Made by a program: the position numbers and the translations under genes
The notes under the pieces: model-generated
What the model saw: only the letters and a program-made list of their open reading frames with translations
Told to the model about the DNA's origin: nothing
The model's database searches: none
Source of the DNA: Deltaproteobacteria bacterium
GTDB taxonomy: Bacteria; Desulfobacterota; Binatia; UBA1149; JAJCZL01
DNA length: 64,000 bases
Reading direction: 5' to 3'
Assembly: GCA_029262415.1 (NCBI GenBank)
Contig: JAJCZL010000056.1
Coordinates: 62,001 to 126,000, forward strand
Part shown: positions 42,586 to 51,330 of the stretch, one piece after another
Numbering within the stretch: position 1 is the stretch's first letter
Layout: the number at the start of each line of letters is the position of its first letter

Positions 42586-43513
42586 ATGTCCGTAGCAGTC
42601 GGCTATATACGAGTTCTTGCAGCATGCCTGGCCGCGATCCTGGTCGGTTGTTCGGGGGGGCGAGAGCGCTGACCAAGACACGCTCAACCTGGTTTTGAAC
42701 TCGGACACGCCCGTGTATGGGCTACGGGTCGCTTTGGGCGGCACCTCTACCATCTTAGCCGATACACGCCGGACTGCATCGGCGCGCGTGCAGGCGGGAG
42801 CTGTCACCTGCGAGTTGGCCGCGGCGTTGAGCGAGGCCGGATGTGCGGCCGAGGTGGTGCAGGTGGGCGCCGGGTATGCGCTGGATATCCGAGGTTGCTT
42901 TGTGCCGGGTAACGCAACCTTTGCTATCTGCAATGTGCCCGGCGGTGACGCAGCTACGATTAACGACGGTGCCGGCGTAGATTTTGCTTGCGGTTGTCAA
43001 CCCGACTGTCCGCCTCCTTCATCGGTGTCGGTATGCGCGTTCGTCGCTTCGCGCGAGGAGTGTCTGCTTGCAACTGCGTCGTCCCAAGGCGGATTGGCGA
43101 GCAAGCCGAGTGCGACGCGGACCACAACAGTCGTTCGCGTTGTGAGCACTACGTCGACCACGACGTGTCCGACTTGTTGTGATTTTATCGACCGAGTACC
43201 GATCGGGGTCGATACTCCGGCCGAACTCACCGAACTCCGGCTACGAGTCGATGATGTCAGTTTCGAGGCCGGTTGTGGGCAAAGCATCGACTGTCGTCTA
43301 TTAGTCGCGGCGCAAGGCCCGGGTTTTTTCGTCGCCGGCCGGAATGGGATCGAGCTATGTGTGTCAGACCCGGCCGGATTCACCGCTGATCGGATGATCG
43401 CCGAATGCGACATCTTCTCCGGCTTCATCAACCCACAGTCTGCCAGCGTAATCGAGGCACGTGACCCGCAGTTGCGCGACGTGAGCGGTTCGACGCAGCC
43501 GCTCGTTCAGTAG
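42586..43513 (+). CDS. Exported lipoprotein of unknown function, frame broken in a G-run
   Basis: From the ATG at 42586 a lipoprotein signal is read: VRVLAACLAAILVGCSGG (with Tyr-Ile before; lipobox LVGC). That frame stops at 42670. One base fewer in the seven-G run at 42654-42660 would join it to the frame that runs to 43513 as GESADQDTLNLVLNSDTP. The mature part has a beta-rich domain (VYGLRVALGGTSTILADTRR), a Cys-rich stretch around residues 120-190 with a Thr/Ser-rich linker, and a second domain near the end. No family recognised. It diverges from the sulfur operon. The shift is either sequencing error or a phase-variable tract. Confidence 0.65.
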
Positions 43514-43692
43514 CGGCGTGTATGATCTATGATCGGCCCGGCGATGAATCACGTACGGGGGCAGAAGGCGTCCACTCAGCAAAGCGCTCACGAAGTGCTC
43601 GCGGGACGGCTCCTTGTCCGTCGCCGAGATTACGATACGTCGTCACTCGTTTGAATGACTTGAGAAGTACCGGTTTTCCGCTGCGGAGACGC

Positions 43693-44364
43693 TTACGGTA
43701 GCGCCGCGGTCTCCGGCTCGGGATCCGGTTCCATCTCGGCCAGCCGGTCGCGGGCCGTCGATGCCGTCTCGGTGGTCGGGTACTCGATGATCAAGTGGTT
43801 GAAGCGGGCACGGGCCGCCTTGGTGTGACCGTCCGAGAGGTAGAAGTCGCCGACGGCGAGCTCGTGCAGCGCTAGATTCTCCAGCGCCCCTTTCATTTGA
43901 AACACCGCCAGCCGTCCGTACAGCGAATCGGGATAGCGGTCGCGGACGCGTCCGAATTGCCGAAGAGCGTTCTCAGAGGCGGTCTTGTCGCGGTCGCTTA
44001 CCGTAGACTGATCGAGATAGGCCATGCCGACCGTATACTCGACGAAAGCCAAATGAGGGCTGGTTGGGTGCAGCCGCTCGAAGTCGCTGAACGATTCGAT
44101 GGCTTTGTCGTATTGGCGCGCAAGATAGTAGGCGTGCGCGATGCGCAGGCGAGCAGGCTCGGCGTGGTCAGAGAACGGAAACTGTTCGAGCAACTCGTCG
44201 TAGTCGTCGACGGCGATGATGTAGTCGCCTTCTTCGAAGTTCCGTGTCGCTCGCAAGACGAGCTCGTCTTCGGTCGGCGGAACCGGTGCTGAACACGCCG
44301 GTACGGCAAGGGCGATGGCGATCGTCAGCAACAGGCGGGCAGGGAGTGCATCTTGGAACATCAT
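43693..44364 (-). CDS. bamD: Outer membrane assembly lipoprotein BamD
   Basis: Essential lipoprotein of the BAM complex, which inserts beta-barrels in the outer membrane. The signal ends with lipobox VPAC; the mature part has tetratricopeptide repeats (ARNFEEGDYIIAVDDYDELL, FPFSDHAEPARLRIAHAYY, YDKAIESFSDFERLHPTSP, ARARFNHLIIEYPTTE). I start at the ATG pair at 44364/44361, which gives a normal 223-residue BamD; the frame's upstream extension overlaps the divergent ATPase and has no similarity. It faces away from the ArsA-type genes. Confidence 0.9.
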   Translation of the reverse strand: MMFQDALPARLLLTIAIALAVPACSAPVPPTEDELVLRATRNFEEGDYIIAVDDYDELLEQFPFSDHAEPARLRIAHAYYLARQYDKAIESFSDFERLHPTSPHLAFVEYTVGMAYLDQSTVSDRDKTASENALRQFGRVRDRYPDSLYGRLAVFQMKGALENLALHELAVGDFYLSDGHTKAARARFNHLIIEYPTTETASTARDRLAEMEPDPEPETAALP

Positions 44365-44449
44365 TGTGGGGGACTCGTGGGCCATACGACGGCCGGTGGG
44401 CCGGGTGCGGCGGCATTCAGTTTCGGTCATGATTATCGACTTCACAGTC

Positions 44450-45376
44450 ATGAGTCGCAAACGTCTACAATTCGTCGTCGGCAAGGGGGGAGTGGGGAAA
44501 TCTACCGTCACCGCCGCCTTGGCAGTAGCTGCTTTGGGTCCTGGCCGCAGGGTTCTGGCACTCGAACTTGGCGAGGCCCGGGGGCTTTCTCGGCTGTTCG
44601 ATGCCGCCGATCGTGTCGGAGCCGAGCCCATCGAGGTCTCGCCTGGTCTCTTTGTCGCCGCTGTCGAGGGCGAAGACGCTCTTGCCGAATATCTTTCGCT
44701 GATTATGCCGATCCGGCGACTGGTGAAGTCGATCTTTAAGTCGCGCCTGTACCGCACATTCGTGGCAGCCGCTCCGGGGCTCAAGGAGTTGATGACGATC
44801 GGCAAGATCTGGTTCGAGGATCAGAAGCTATGCGCCGACGGCTCGCCGCAGTGGGATGCGATCGTAGTCGACGCCGGGGCTTCGGGACACAGTCTCCAGT
44901 ACCTGCAGATGCCTCAGGCAGCAGCGGCGACGTTTAAGAGTGGGCTGGTCCACCGGGAATCAGACCGCGTGGCCTCGATGTTAAGGGATGGCAGCGTAAC
45001 CGAAGTGCACGTTGTTGCCAGACCTGAGGACATGCCCTTGGTTGAGGCGACGGAAATCATCGAGCGGCTGCGCGGCGATCTTGCGTTGCCGCTCGGCCGG
45101 TTATTCGTCAACCGTTGCCGCAAGCCTGCTCCGCGCGACATAGGCGAATCCCTCGCGCGCTTAGGTGTGCAAGCGGATCCGACACACACTCTGTTTTTTC
45201 AGACAATGCAGCGCGCGGTCTCGTGGTTGGGGATTCAGGAAAACGGTATCGGCATGGTTGAAGAGAGACTCGGCATCGCTACGGTCCGTCTTCCCAACCT
45301 GGTCGCAGTCGAGTTCGGGATGCCGGAGATCCGACGGCTGGCCGCCGAAGTTTCGGCCGCCGAGGAGGCGGTATGA
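44450..45376 (+). CDS. ArsA/GET3-like ATPase, first of a tandem pair
   Basis: SIMIBI-class NTPase of the anion-transporting ATPase family. Deviant Walker A GKGGVGKSTVTAALAV starts near residue 10; the switch/Walker B region is DAIVVDAGASGHSLQYLQMP; KIWFEDQK and VARPEDMPLVEATEII are family segments. 308 residues from the ATG at 44450 (another ATG lies at 44429). The bacterial members of this type are not arsenic pumps as a rule; their role is unknown. The second copy follows with an ATGA overlap; the two may form a heterodimer. Confidence 0.88.
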   Translation: MSRKRLQFVVGKGGVGKSTVTAALAVAALGPGRRVLALELGEARGLSRLFDAADRVGAEPIEVSPGLFVAAVEGEDALAEYLSLIMPIRRLVKSIFKSRLYRTFVAAAPGLKELMTIGKIWFEDQKLCADGSPQWDAIVVDAGASGHSLQYLQMPQAAAATFKSGLVHRESDRVASMLRDGSVTEVHVVARPEDMPLVEATEIIERLRGDLALPLGRLFVNRCRKPAPRDIGESLARLGVQADPTHTLFFQTMQRAVSWLGIQENGIGMVEERLGIATVRLPNLVAVEFGMPEIRRLAAEVSAAEEAV

Positions 45377-46536
45377 GCACGGAGGTAAAGGGGGGCTTCG
45401 CGCGGCTTGTCGCTGATCATCGTGTCCTTGTCTGTGTAGGCAGTGGCGGTGTCGGTAAGACCACGATTGCGGCCTCACTCGCGCTTTGGGGGGCGATGTC
45501 AGGTCAGCGGACGATGGTGCTGACTATCGATCCCGCAAAAAGACTCGCCCAATCGTTAGGCTTGGCCGCGCTCAGTGGAAACCCACAGCGTTTGGATCCC
45601 GACATCTTCCGCGCGGCGGGCGTCGACGTGCGTGGTCCTATGGACGCGGCGATGCTCGATCAGGTCAGTGCTTGGGATGAGTTCATCAGGCGCAACGCCG
45701 CGAGTGAAGAATCGGCGAAGAATATCCTCGACAACGAGTTCTACCAGCATCTCTCGCAGACATTCGCAGGATCTACCGAGTACATGGCGGTTGAGGAGTT
45801 GTGTCGGATCGATGAGACCGGCGACTATGACTTGATCGTGCTCGATACACCCCCGACAACCCACGCTCTCGACTTCGTTGAAGCGCCGCGCAAGCTACGC
45901 GAGTTTCTAGACCGCACCGCTGTGCGCAGGTTCGTGATGCCTTATGCGAGCGTAGGGTGGAGCGCGTGGAAGACTGCGAGCAAGAGCGCGCGCTTCATCT
46001 TGAGTAAAATCGAGGATGCGACCGGGGTCCAGGCGTTACGTCAGATCGCAGAGTTTGTTGTCGCTATGGAGTCGGTGTTTGACGGGATCAGCGAGCGCAG
46101 CGAAAAAGTCGAGAAGATGCTGTCGGGGCCGCAAACCGCGTTCCTACTAGTAGCCGGGCCTGAGGAGCAGATCCTCGACGACAGCGAGTACCTCGAATCT
46201 CGCATGCGTGAATTGGGCATGCCGCTCAAGGGCGTGGTGATGAACCGTGTTCACGATGAGCCTGCCGATGAAGAAGGTGAGCAATGGGACGACTATATCT
46301 TCTCGCTGGTCGGCTATCTTGAAGACCACGGGATCACGCGTCCCGTGCAGAACTGGATGATCGAGGTCTATGAAGACGCCCGGCGGACCGCTCACACCGA
46401 GACTATCCGTCGCGAGGCTTTTCAGATGGGCCTCGATGAGGCGGTCGAGATCGTATCGGTTCCGGAGATGGACCGAGATGTGCACGACGTCAGCGGACTG
46501 CTCGGCGTCGTGCGGGTACTGTCGGGAAGCGAATAG
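45373..46536 (+). CDS. ArsA/GET3-like ATPase, second of a tandem pair
   Basis: 387 residues. Walker A GSGGVGKTTIAASLALWGA, IDPAKRLAQSLGLA (A-loop typical of ArsA), LIVLDTPPTTHALDF (switch II with the DTPP motif), and a helical middle (SKIEDATGVQALRQIAEFV) of the kind that in GET3 binds membrane segments. It starts in an ATGA overlap with the first ATPase. Such pairs are common in deltaproteobacteria and actinobacteria. The neighbouring genes (bamD, lapB-like) suggest but do not prove an envelope role. Confidence 0.9.
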   Translation: MSTEVKGGFARLVADHRVLVCVGSGGVGKTTIAASLALWGAMSGQRTMVLTIDPAKRLAQSLGLAALSGNPQRLDPDIFRAAGVDVRGPMDAAMLDQVSAWDEFIRRNAASEESAKNILDNEFYQHLSQTFAGSTEYMAVEELCRIDETGDYDLIVLDTPPTTHALDFVEAPRKLREFLDRTAVRRFVMPYASVGWSAWKTASKSARFILSKIEDATGVQALRQIAEFVVAMESVFDGISERSEKVEKMLSGPQTAFLLVAGPEEQILDDSEYLESRMRELGMPLKGVVMNRVHDEPADEEGEQWDDYIFSLVGYLEDHGITRPVQNWMIEVYEDARRTAHTETIRREAFQMGLDEAVEIVSVPEMDRDVHDVSGLLGVVRVLSGSE

Positions 46537-46545
46537 CCGCTCGAC

Positions 46546-47826
46546 TCAGACCGTCAAGCTGCTCCACGCGCCGCAGTTTCCGCAACGCGTCGACCACGAT
46601 TCGGCCGCAGCCTCACATGCGCGGCATTGGAAACTCGTCGCCGGAAACGATGCTCCGTCGATGGCCGAATTGAAGGCTGCGGTGGCCTCTTCTGCCTTGC
46701 CGTCTTGTTGGTCGGCGAGCCCGCGTAAGACAGCCGCGGTTGCAGCGAACCTCGTATTCTCGATACCTGCCAATGCCGTTTTGGCTTGATCCACTTCACC
46801 TGCGCGAAGCAGGTAACGGGCGGCGCGAAGCTTGACGGCGTCTTTGTCCTTCTCGGTGTCTGGTATCCAAGTGAGCAGCCCCCGATACAGTTTGAGGATG
46901 CGTGACTCTTCTTCGCTCGCGGCGATACGTTCGAACGAGTCCAGCAACTCGATACGCGGGTCTTTGGCTAGAGCTTTCTCCAGCACCTTCAACGCCTTCT
47001 TGGTGCCGCCGTCTGCGGCCATCAACTCTGCACGCTCGATGGTCGCTGCGTTGAAGTCAGGGTCGATAGCGAGGATGTTGCGCAGCATCGTGTCGCGGCC
47101 GGCCTTGTCCTCGCTGTGTGAAGCCTCTAGGCGTGCCCCGAGCAGCCGGTTGCGCTCGGTGGCGTCGTCGCGGCGCAGCTCGCAAATTTTCTGCTGAACC
47201 TCGACGGCTTTTTTCCAACTTTTGGTACTGAACAAGGCGTTGCGCAGTGGCTCGAGCACCTGAAGGCTGTTCGGGTACTCGGCGAGTAGGCGCTCGAACA
47301 CTGTAATCGCGGCACCGTGCTCCTCGAGTCCCATGTGGGCTCGCGCTAAACCAAACAGCAGCAAGGGGTCGTTGCCGAAGCGTGCTTGGCCCTGTTCCAG
47401 AGCGAGCTTGGCCTCTTCGGGCTTCCCTTCGAGGATGTAGGTATTGGCGTAGTCTGCTAGGCTGTCAACGTCTTTCGTCGAGCGATCAACGGCCTTCTTA
47501 AGCAGGGCTCGTGCTTTGTTGAAGTTACCACCGAGGGCGAGCGCGCGTGCTTCGGATTTCAGTTCGAGATGGCGTTCGGCCGCGCGCTTCTCACGGTATA
47601 CTTGCCATTCGTGCATCGCGCGGCGTCCTTCGCGCAGGAGGGCGGCGAGAAACGTCAGCACCATACCGGCTACTACCGCAGCCAAAATCAGCAAGCTGAC
47701 CGGCAAAGTGATGGTGTTCTCCGGCATGTAGGTGAACGAAGTCTGTTGCGGGTTCAGGTAGACCAAACCCGCGATAACGGCGGTGATCGCGAGAGCGACC
47801 AGGAAGTAGAGCAGTCGTCGTAACAT
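46546..47826 (-). CDS. LapA-LapB-like fusion: membrane-anchored TPR protein with zinc knuckles
   Basis: 426 residues. The first ~80 residues have two membrane helices like the LapA (DUF1049) protein: LVYLNPQQTSFTYMPENTIT between them and SLLILAAVVAGMVLTFLAAL as the second. A charged coiled region (AAERHLELKSEARAL) leads to tetratricopeptide repeats (residues about 100-380), and the end has two zinc knuckles, CRAC and CGNC, as in LapB/YciM. In E. coli LapA and LapB are separate proteins and LapB promotes degradation of LpxC. Here both parts are joined. The gene converges with the ArsA-like pair. Confidence 0.85.
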   Translation of the reverse strand: MLRRLLYFLVALAITAVIAGLVYLNPQQTSFTYMPENTITLPVSLLILAAVVAGMVLTFLAALLREGRRAMHEWQVYREKRAAERHLELKSEARALALGGNFNKARALLKKAVDRSTKDVDSLADYANTYILEGKPEEAKLALEQGQARFGNDPLLLFGLARAHMGLEEHGAAITVFERLLAEYPNSLQVLEPLRNALFSTKSWKKAVEVQQKICELRRDDATERNRLLGARLEASHSEDKAGRDTMLRNILAIDPDFNAATIERAELMAADGGTKKALKVLEKALAKDPRIELLDSFERIAASEEESRILKLYRGLLTWIPDTEKDKDAVKLRAARYLLRAGEVDQAKTALAGIENTRFAATAAVLRGLADQQDGKAEEATAAFNSAIDGASFPATSFQCRACEAAAESWSTRCGNCGAWSSLTV

Positions 47827-47834
47827 AGTGGGTT

Positions 47835-48221
47835 CTAGCGCCTCGTAGCAACTGCGGTTGCGCCGTCTGAAAAAGTTTCACGCGGAGACTCGTTCCACAA
47901 TCGTTCGAGGTCGTAGAGTTTGCGCGCGACGTCCTGAAAAACATGGATGACGACCTCGCCGTAGTCAAGAAGTGCCCAGTAGCCGTTGCGTACGCCTTCG
48001 CTCGACAGCGGCCTGCGGCCGTCTTCGCGCAGACCGGTCTCAACTGCTTCGCAGGCCGCTTTGACATGGACATCGGAGCGCCCGGTGGCGATCACAAAGA
48101 AGTCGGCGATCGAGGAATTCTCGGACACGTCAATAATGATGATTTCCGCTGCTTTACGATCGGAGAGCAGTTCTGCTGCGCGTAAGGCGAATGAGCGCGA
48201 GGAAGGACGGCTGGTTGTCAA
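47835..48221 (-). CDS. rsfS: Ribosome silencing factor
   Basis: RsfS (RsfA/YbeB) binds L14 and prevents joining of ribosomal subunits under starvation. 128 residues, with DRKAAEIIIIDVSENSSIAD, FFVIATGRSDVHVKAACEAV, and ALLDYGEVVIHVFQDVARK (family core). TTG start in a TTGA overlap with nadD. The C-terminal GATAVATRR tail is a short extension. nadD-rsfS is a near-universal pair. Confidence 0.95.
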   Translation of the reverse strand: MTTSRPSSRSFALRAAELLSDRKAAEIIIIDVSENSSIADFFVIATGRSDVHVKAACEAVETGLREDGRRPLSSEGVRNGYWALLDYGEVVIHVFQDVARKLYDLERLWNESPRETFSDGATAVATRR

Positions 48222-48901
48222 TGCAGGTGTGCCCCGTAAAGTTCGTTGGTTTGAATATATGAGGACACCACGGGGCCGGTCAGCTCAGAGACCGATTGTC
48301 CGGTGCGGACCCTTCGCCTGATCTCCGTCGCCGAGATGTCGAGACCCTGGATGGGGTGTTCGATCAAGCGATGACCGCTCTCGTGTACATAGCCTCCGAT
48401 GGCGCGATCATAACAACACGATTCCGCGGCGGCAAAAGGTGGCTTGATCAGCCCACCCTTCAGCGTATGTCCCGGCCGCGTGGTTACAACGAGGTTGGCG
48501 AGTTCGAGCAGGCGCTCGGGCTGGTGCCAGGTGTCGATTTCGTCGTAGGCGTCTATACCCAAGATCAAGAATAGTTCGTGCCGAGGGTTCTCGCGTGTGA
48601 TCTGGGCGAGTGTGTCCACCGTATATGACACCCCCGGTCGCCGGATCTCGACATCGCAGGCCTCCAACTTGGAAGATGTAGCAGCGACAGACTGGAGCAT
48701 GGCCCAACGGCGCTCGATGGGCGCCTGCTCTGCGTCCGGTTTGTGCGGTGGGCGCGCCGAGAGGACGAGCAGCACGCGTCGGAGATCAAGCGCTTGCGCG
48801 CAGTCGAGAGCGCTAACGACATGCCCGAGATGGACGGGATCGAAGGTGCCGCCCATGATGCCGAGACGCGGCCGCACTGGTTCAGATATACTGTCCGTCA
48901 C
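48218..48901 (-). CDS. nadD: Nicotinate-nucleotide adenylyltransferase
   Basis: Converts nicotinate mononucleotide and ATP to deamido-NAD. Nucleotidyltransferase motif GIMGGTFDPVHLGHVVSA, substrate segment ARPPHKPDAEQAP, PGVSYTVDTL, and ISATEIRRRV near the C-terminus are present. 227 residues from a GTG start inside the end of proA (20-base overlap). Confidence 0.95.
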   Translation of the reverse strand: MTDSISEPVRPRLGIMGGTFDPVHLGHVVSALDCAQALDLRRVLLVLSARPPHKPDAEQAPIERRWAMLQSVAATSSKLEACDVEIRRPGVSYTVDTLAQITRENPRHELFLILGIDAYDEIDTWHQPERLLELANLVVTTRPGHTLKGGLIKPPFAAAESCCYDRAIGGYVHESGHRLIEHPIQGLDISATEIRRRVRTGQSVSELTGPVVSSYIQTNELYGAHLH

Positions 48902-50162
48902 CTTGGACGATGTACTTGTAGGTTGTCAGCTCGCGCAGACCCATCGGGCCGCGGGCATGTACGCGATTGGTGGAAATGCCGATCTCGGCGCCGAACCCGA
49001 ACTGAAAACCGTCGGTGAAGCGTGTCGAAGCGTTTTCGTAAACCACCGCCGAATCGACCCCGGCGAGAAACTTGTCTGCCGTCTCACGGTTCTTGGTGAT
49101 GATACTGTCGGAGTGGCCGGAACCAACGGTATTGATGAAGTTGATCGCGTCGTCGATCGAATCGACAACCTTGACCGCCAAGACCAGGTCGAGGAATTCG
49201 GTGTGCATGTCGTCCTCGGTCGCCGGCCTTGCGTCGGGCAAGTAGCGCATCGCGTGTTTGTCGGCGCGTAGCTCTACGCCTGCCGCCTTCAGCCGCGGTC
49301 CGATAGAACGCAGGAAAGGCATTGCAACGTCGGAGTGGACAACGACTTTCTCGACAGCGTTGCAGACTCCGGGTCGGCCGACTTTTGCGGTGAAGGTGAT
49401 TTCCTCGGCCATCTCCAGGTCAGCGTCTTTGTCGACGTAGACATGACAGATACCCTCGAAGTGGTTGATCACCGGTACCTTCGCGTTTTCGGCGACCGCA
49501 CGCTGCAGCGTCAGGCCTCCACGCGGAATGACCATGTCGACGACGCCGGTTTGCGTGAGCAACGTATGGGTCGCCTCGCGTTCGGTGGATCGGATCAATT
49601 CCATCGAGCAGTCAGGGATACCGGCTGCGCTGAACGCGTCGCCTAGGAGGTCGGCGATAACCGTGTTGGAGTGAATCGCTTCCTTGCCCCCTTTGAGAAT
49701 CACGGCGTTGCCCGACTTCAAACAAAGCGCCGCGACGTCGGCAGTGACATTGGGTCGCGACTCATAGATGACGCCGATCAATCCGATCGGGATTCGCACC
49801 TGGCGGATGCGCAGGTCTGAGGGGGTAGTCCAGGCTCGGATCTGCTCTGCGAGCGGATCGGGCAGGGCGGCGACTTGTTCCACGCCAGCGGCCATGGCCT
49901 CGATGCGTTCAGGAGTAAGCCGTAAGCGGTCGATCAACGCCGCGCTCAAACCGATTGCCTCGGCCCCATTGATGTCCCGCTGGTTTTCCTCGCCAATCAA
50001 GACGACTTCGTCACGTAGGCACGCTGCTCCGGCGCGCAGTGCCGCCGAGCGGGTCTCGTTGTCGAGCAACGCGAGCTTGCGCGAAGCTTTCTTGGCCGCG
50101 AGACAGAGATCCTCTACCATCGCTCGGGTCGAACCTTCCATTTCTTTCACGCGTTGGCTCAT
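48882..50162 (-). CDS. proA: Gamma-glutamyl phosphate reductase
   Basis: NADPH-dependent reduction of gamma-glutamyl phosphate to glutamate semialdehyde in proline synthesis. 426 residues. IPIGLIGVIYESRPNVT, LKSGNAVILKGGKEA, and the catalytic cysteine in KVGRPGVCNAVEKVVVH are present, as is GFGAEIGISTNRVHARGPMG near the end. Starts in an ATGA overlap with proB. Confidence 0.96.
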   Translation of the reverse strand: MSQRVKEMEGSTRAMVEDLCLAAKKASRKLALLDNETRSAALRAGAACLRDEVVLIGEENQRDINGAEAIGLSAALIDRLRLTPERIEAMAAGVEQVAALPDPLAEQIRAWTTPSDLRIRQVRIPIGLIGVIYESRPNVTADVAALCLKSGNAVILKGGKEAIHSNTVIADLLGDAFSAAGIPDCSMELIRSTEREATHTLLTQTGVVDMVIPRGGLTLQRAVAENAKVPVINHFEGICHVYVDKDADLEMAEEITFTAKVGRPGVCNAVEKVVVHSDVAMPFLRSIGPRLKAAGVELRADKHAMRYLPDARPATEDDMHTEFLDLVLAVKVVDSIDDAINFINTVGSGHSDSIITKNRETADKFLAGVDSAVVYENASTRFTDGFQFGFGAEIGISTNRVHARGPMGLRELTTYKYIVQGDGQYI

Positions 50163-51322
50163 TTACGGGCTTCGTCGCTGCCGGGGCTGGTCAGTGCCAA
50201 GTCGTCTCGGTGTATCACTTCGTCGCCTATATGGTAACCGAGAATTGCTTCGATGTCCGTCGAAGCGCGACCGCGTATCCGTTCGCAATCGCTCGCGTCA
50301 TAGGCAACCAAACCGCGTGCAAACTCACCGCCGTCGGGGCCGATACAGGCGACGCAGTCGCCCGCCTCGAAGTTGCCGGAAATCGCAGTGATCCCTTTCG
50401 GCAACAGGCTACCGCCGCGCTCGGCAAGGGCGGTCTGGGCGCCGGCATCTACAAACAGTCGTCCTTTGACGGGCGTTCCGTGGGCGATCCACGCCTTGCG
50501 TCGGGGTACCTGAGAGGCGGAAGGCGTAAACAGCGTGCCCTCTTCGCACGCAGGATCGAGTAGGGCGGTGAGTACACCATCGGTTCTTCCGTTAGCGATG
50601 AGTGAAGGGATTCCACAGCGAGCCGCGTAGCGAACCGCTTCCAGCTTACTCGCCATGCCGCCGGTGCCGACCGCGCTTCCCGACTCTGCCGTGACCTGCG
50701 CGCCGAAGGTTTTAACGTCGGCGTCTTCGACGAGACGCACGAGTTCCGCGCCCGGCTTGCGAGGGTTGCGATCGTAGAGTCCGCCCACATCCGTCAGTAA
50801 AATCAGCAGGTCGGCATCGATCAGGGACGCAACCAACGCGGCGAGTCGGTCGTTATCGCCGAACTTCAACTCCTCGATGGCAACCGAGTCATTTTCGTTT
50901 ACGACCGGTACGATTCTGTGCGCCAGCAGATGTTCGAAGGTATGCTTGGCGTTCAGGTAGCGGGCCTTGTCTTGAATGTCGGACGCGGTGAGCAATACCT
51001 GGCCGATGTGACAGTTGAAGGTGGCGAAGCACTCCTCGTACAGCGCCATCAAACGTATCTGGCCGATCGCGGCGGCGGCCTGCTGCTCTGGTATACGTGC
51101 GGGCATTGCGCGCAGACGCAGCCGTCGCAGACCCGCAGCTCGTGCGCCGGAGGTCACAACCACGATTTCGCGGCCATCGTCGTGAGCGCGCGCTAGTTCT
51201 GCGGTGAGGTGTGCGATGCGATCGCGATCGACGCTGGTGCCGTCGGTGATCACGCTGGAGCCGAGCTTGACGACGATCCGCCGGGCGCCGCGTACGACCC
51301 TATCTTTTACGCTGTTGGCCAT
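50159..51322 (-). CDS. proB: Glutamate 5-kinase
   Basis: Phosphorylates glutamate in the first step of proline synthesis; feedback-inhibited by proline in the family. 387 residues: amino-acid kinase domain (RIVVKLGSSVITDG, VTSGARAAGLRRL, NENDSVAIEELKFGDNDRL, LLTDVGGLYDRNP) and a C-terminal PUA domain (about 285-375, GSLLPKGITAISGNFEAGD). Nine bases after obgE. Confidence 0.96.
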   Translation of the reverse strand: MANSVKDRVVRGARRIVVKLGSSVITDGTSVDRDRIAHLTAELARAHDDGREIVVVTSGARAAGLRRLRLRAMPARIPEQQAAAAIGQIRLMALYEECFATFNCHIGQVLLTASDIQDKARYLNAKHTFEHLLAHRIVPVVNENDSVAIEELKFGDNDRLAALVASLIDADLLILLTDVGGLYDRNPRKPGAELVRLVEDADVKTFGAQVTAESGSAVGTGGMASKLEAVRYAARCGIPSLIANGRTDGVLTALLDPACEEGTLFTPSASQVPRRKAWIAHGTPVKGRLFVDAGAQTALAERGGSLLPKGITAISGNFEAGDCVACIGPDGGEFARGLVAYDASDCERIRGRASTDIEAILGYHIGDEVIHRDDLALTSPGSDEARK

Positions 51323-51330
51323 TAGGGGTC

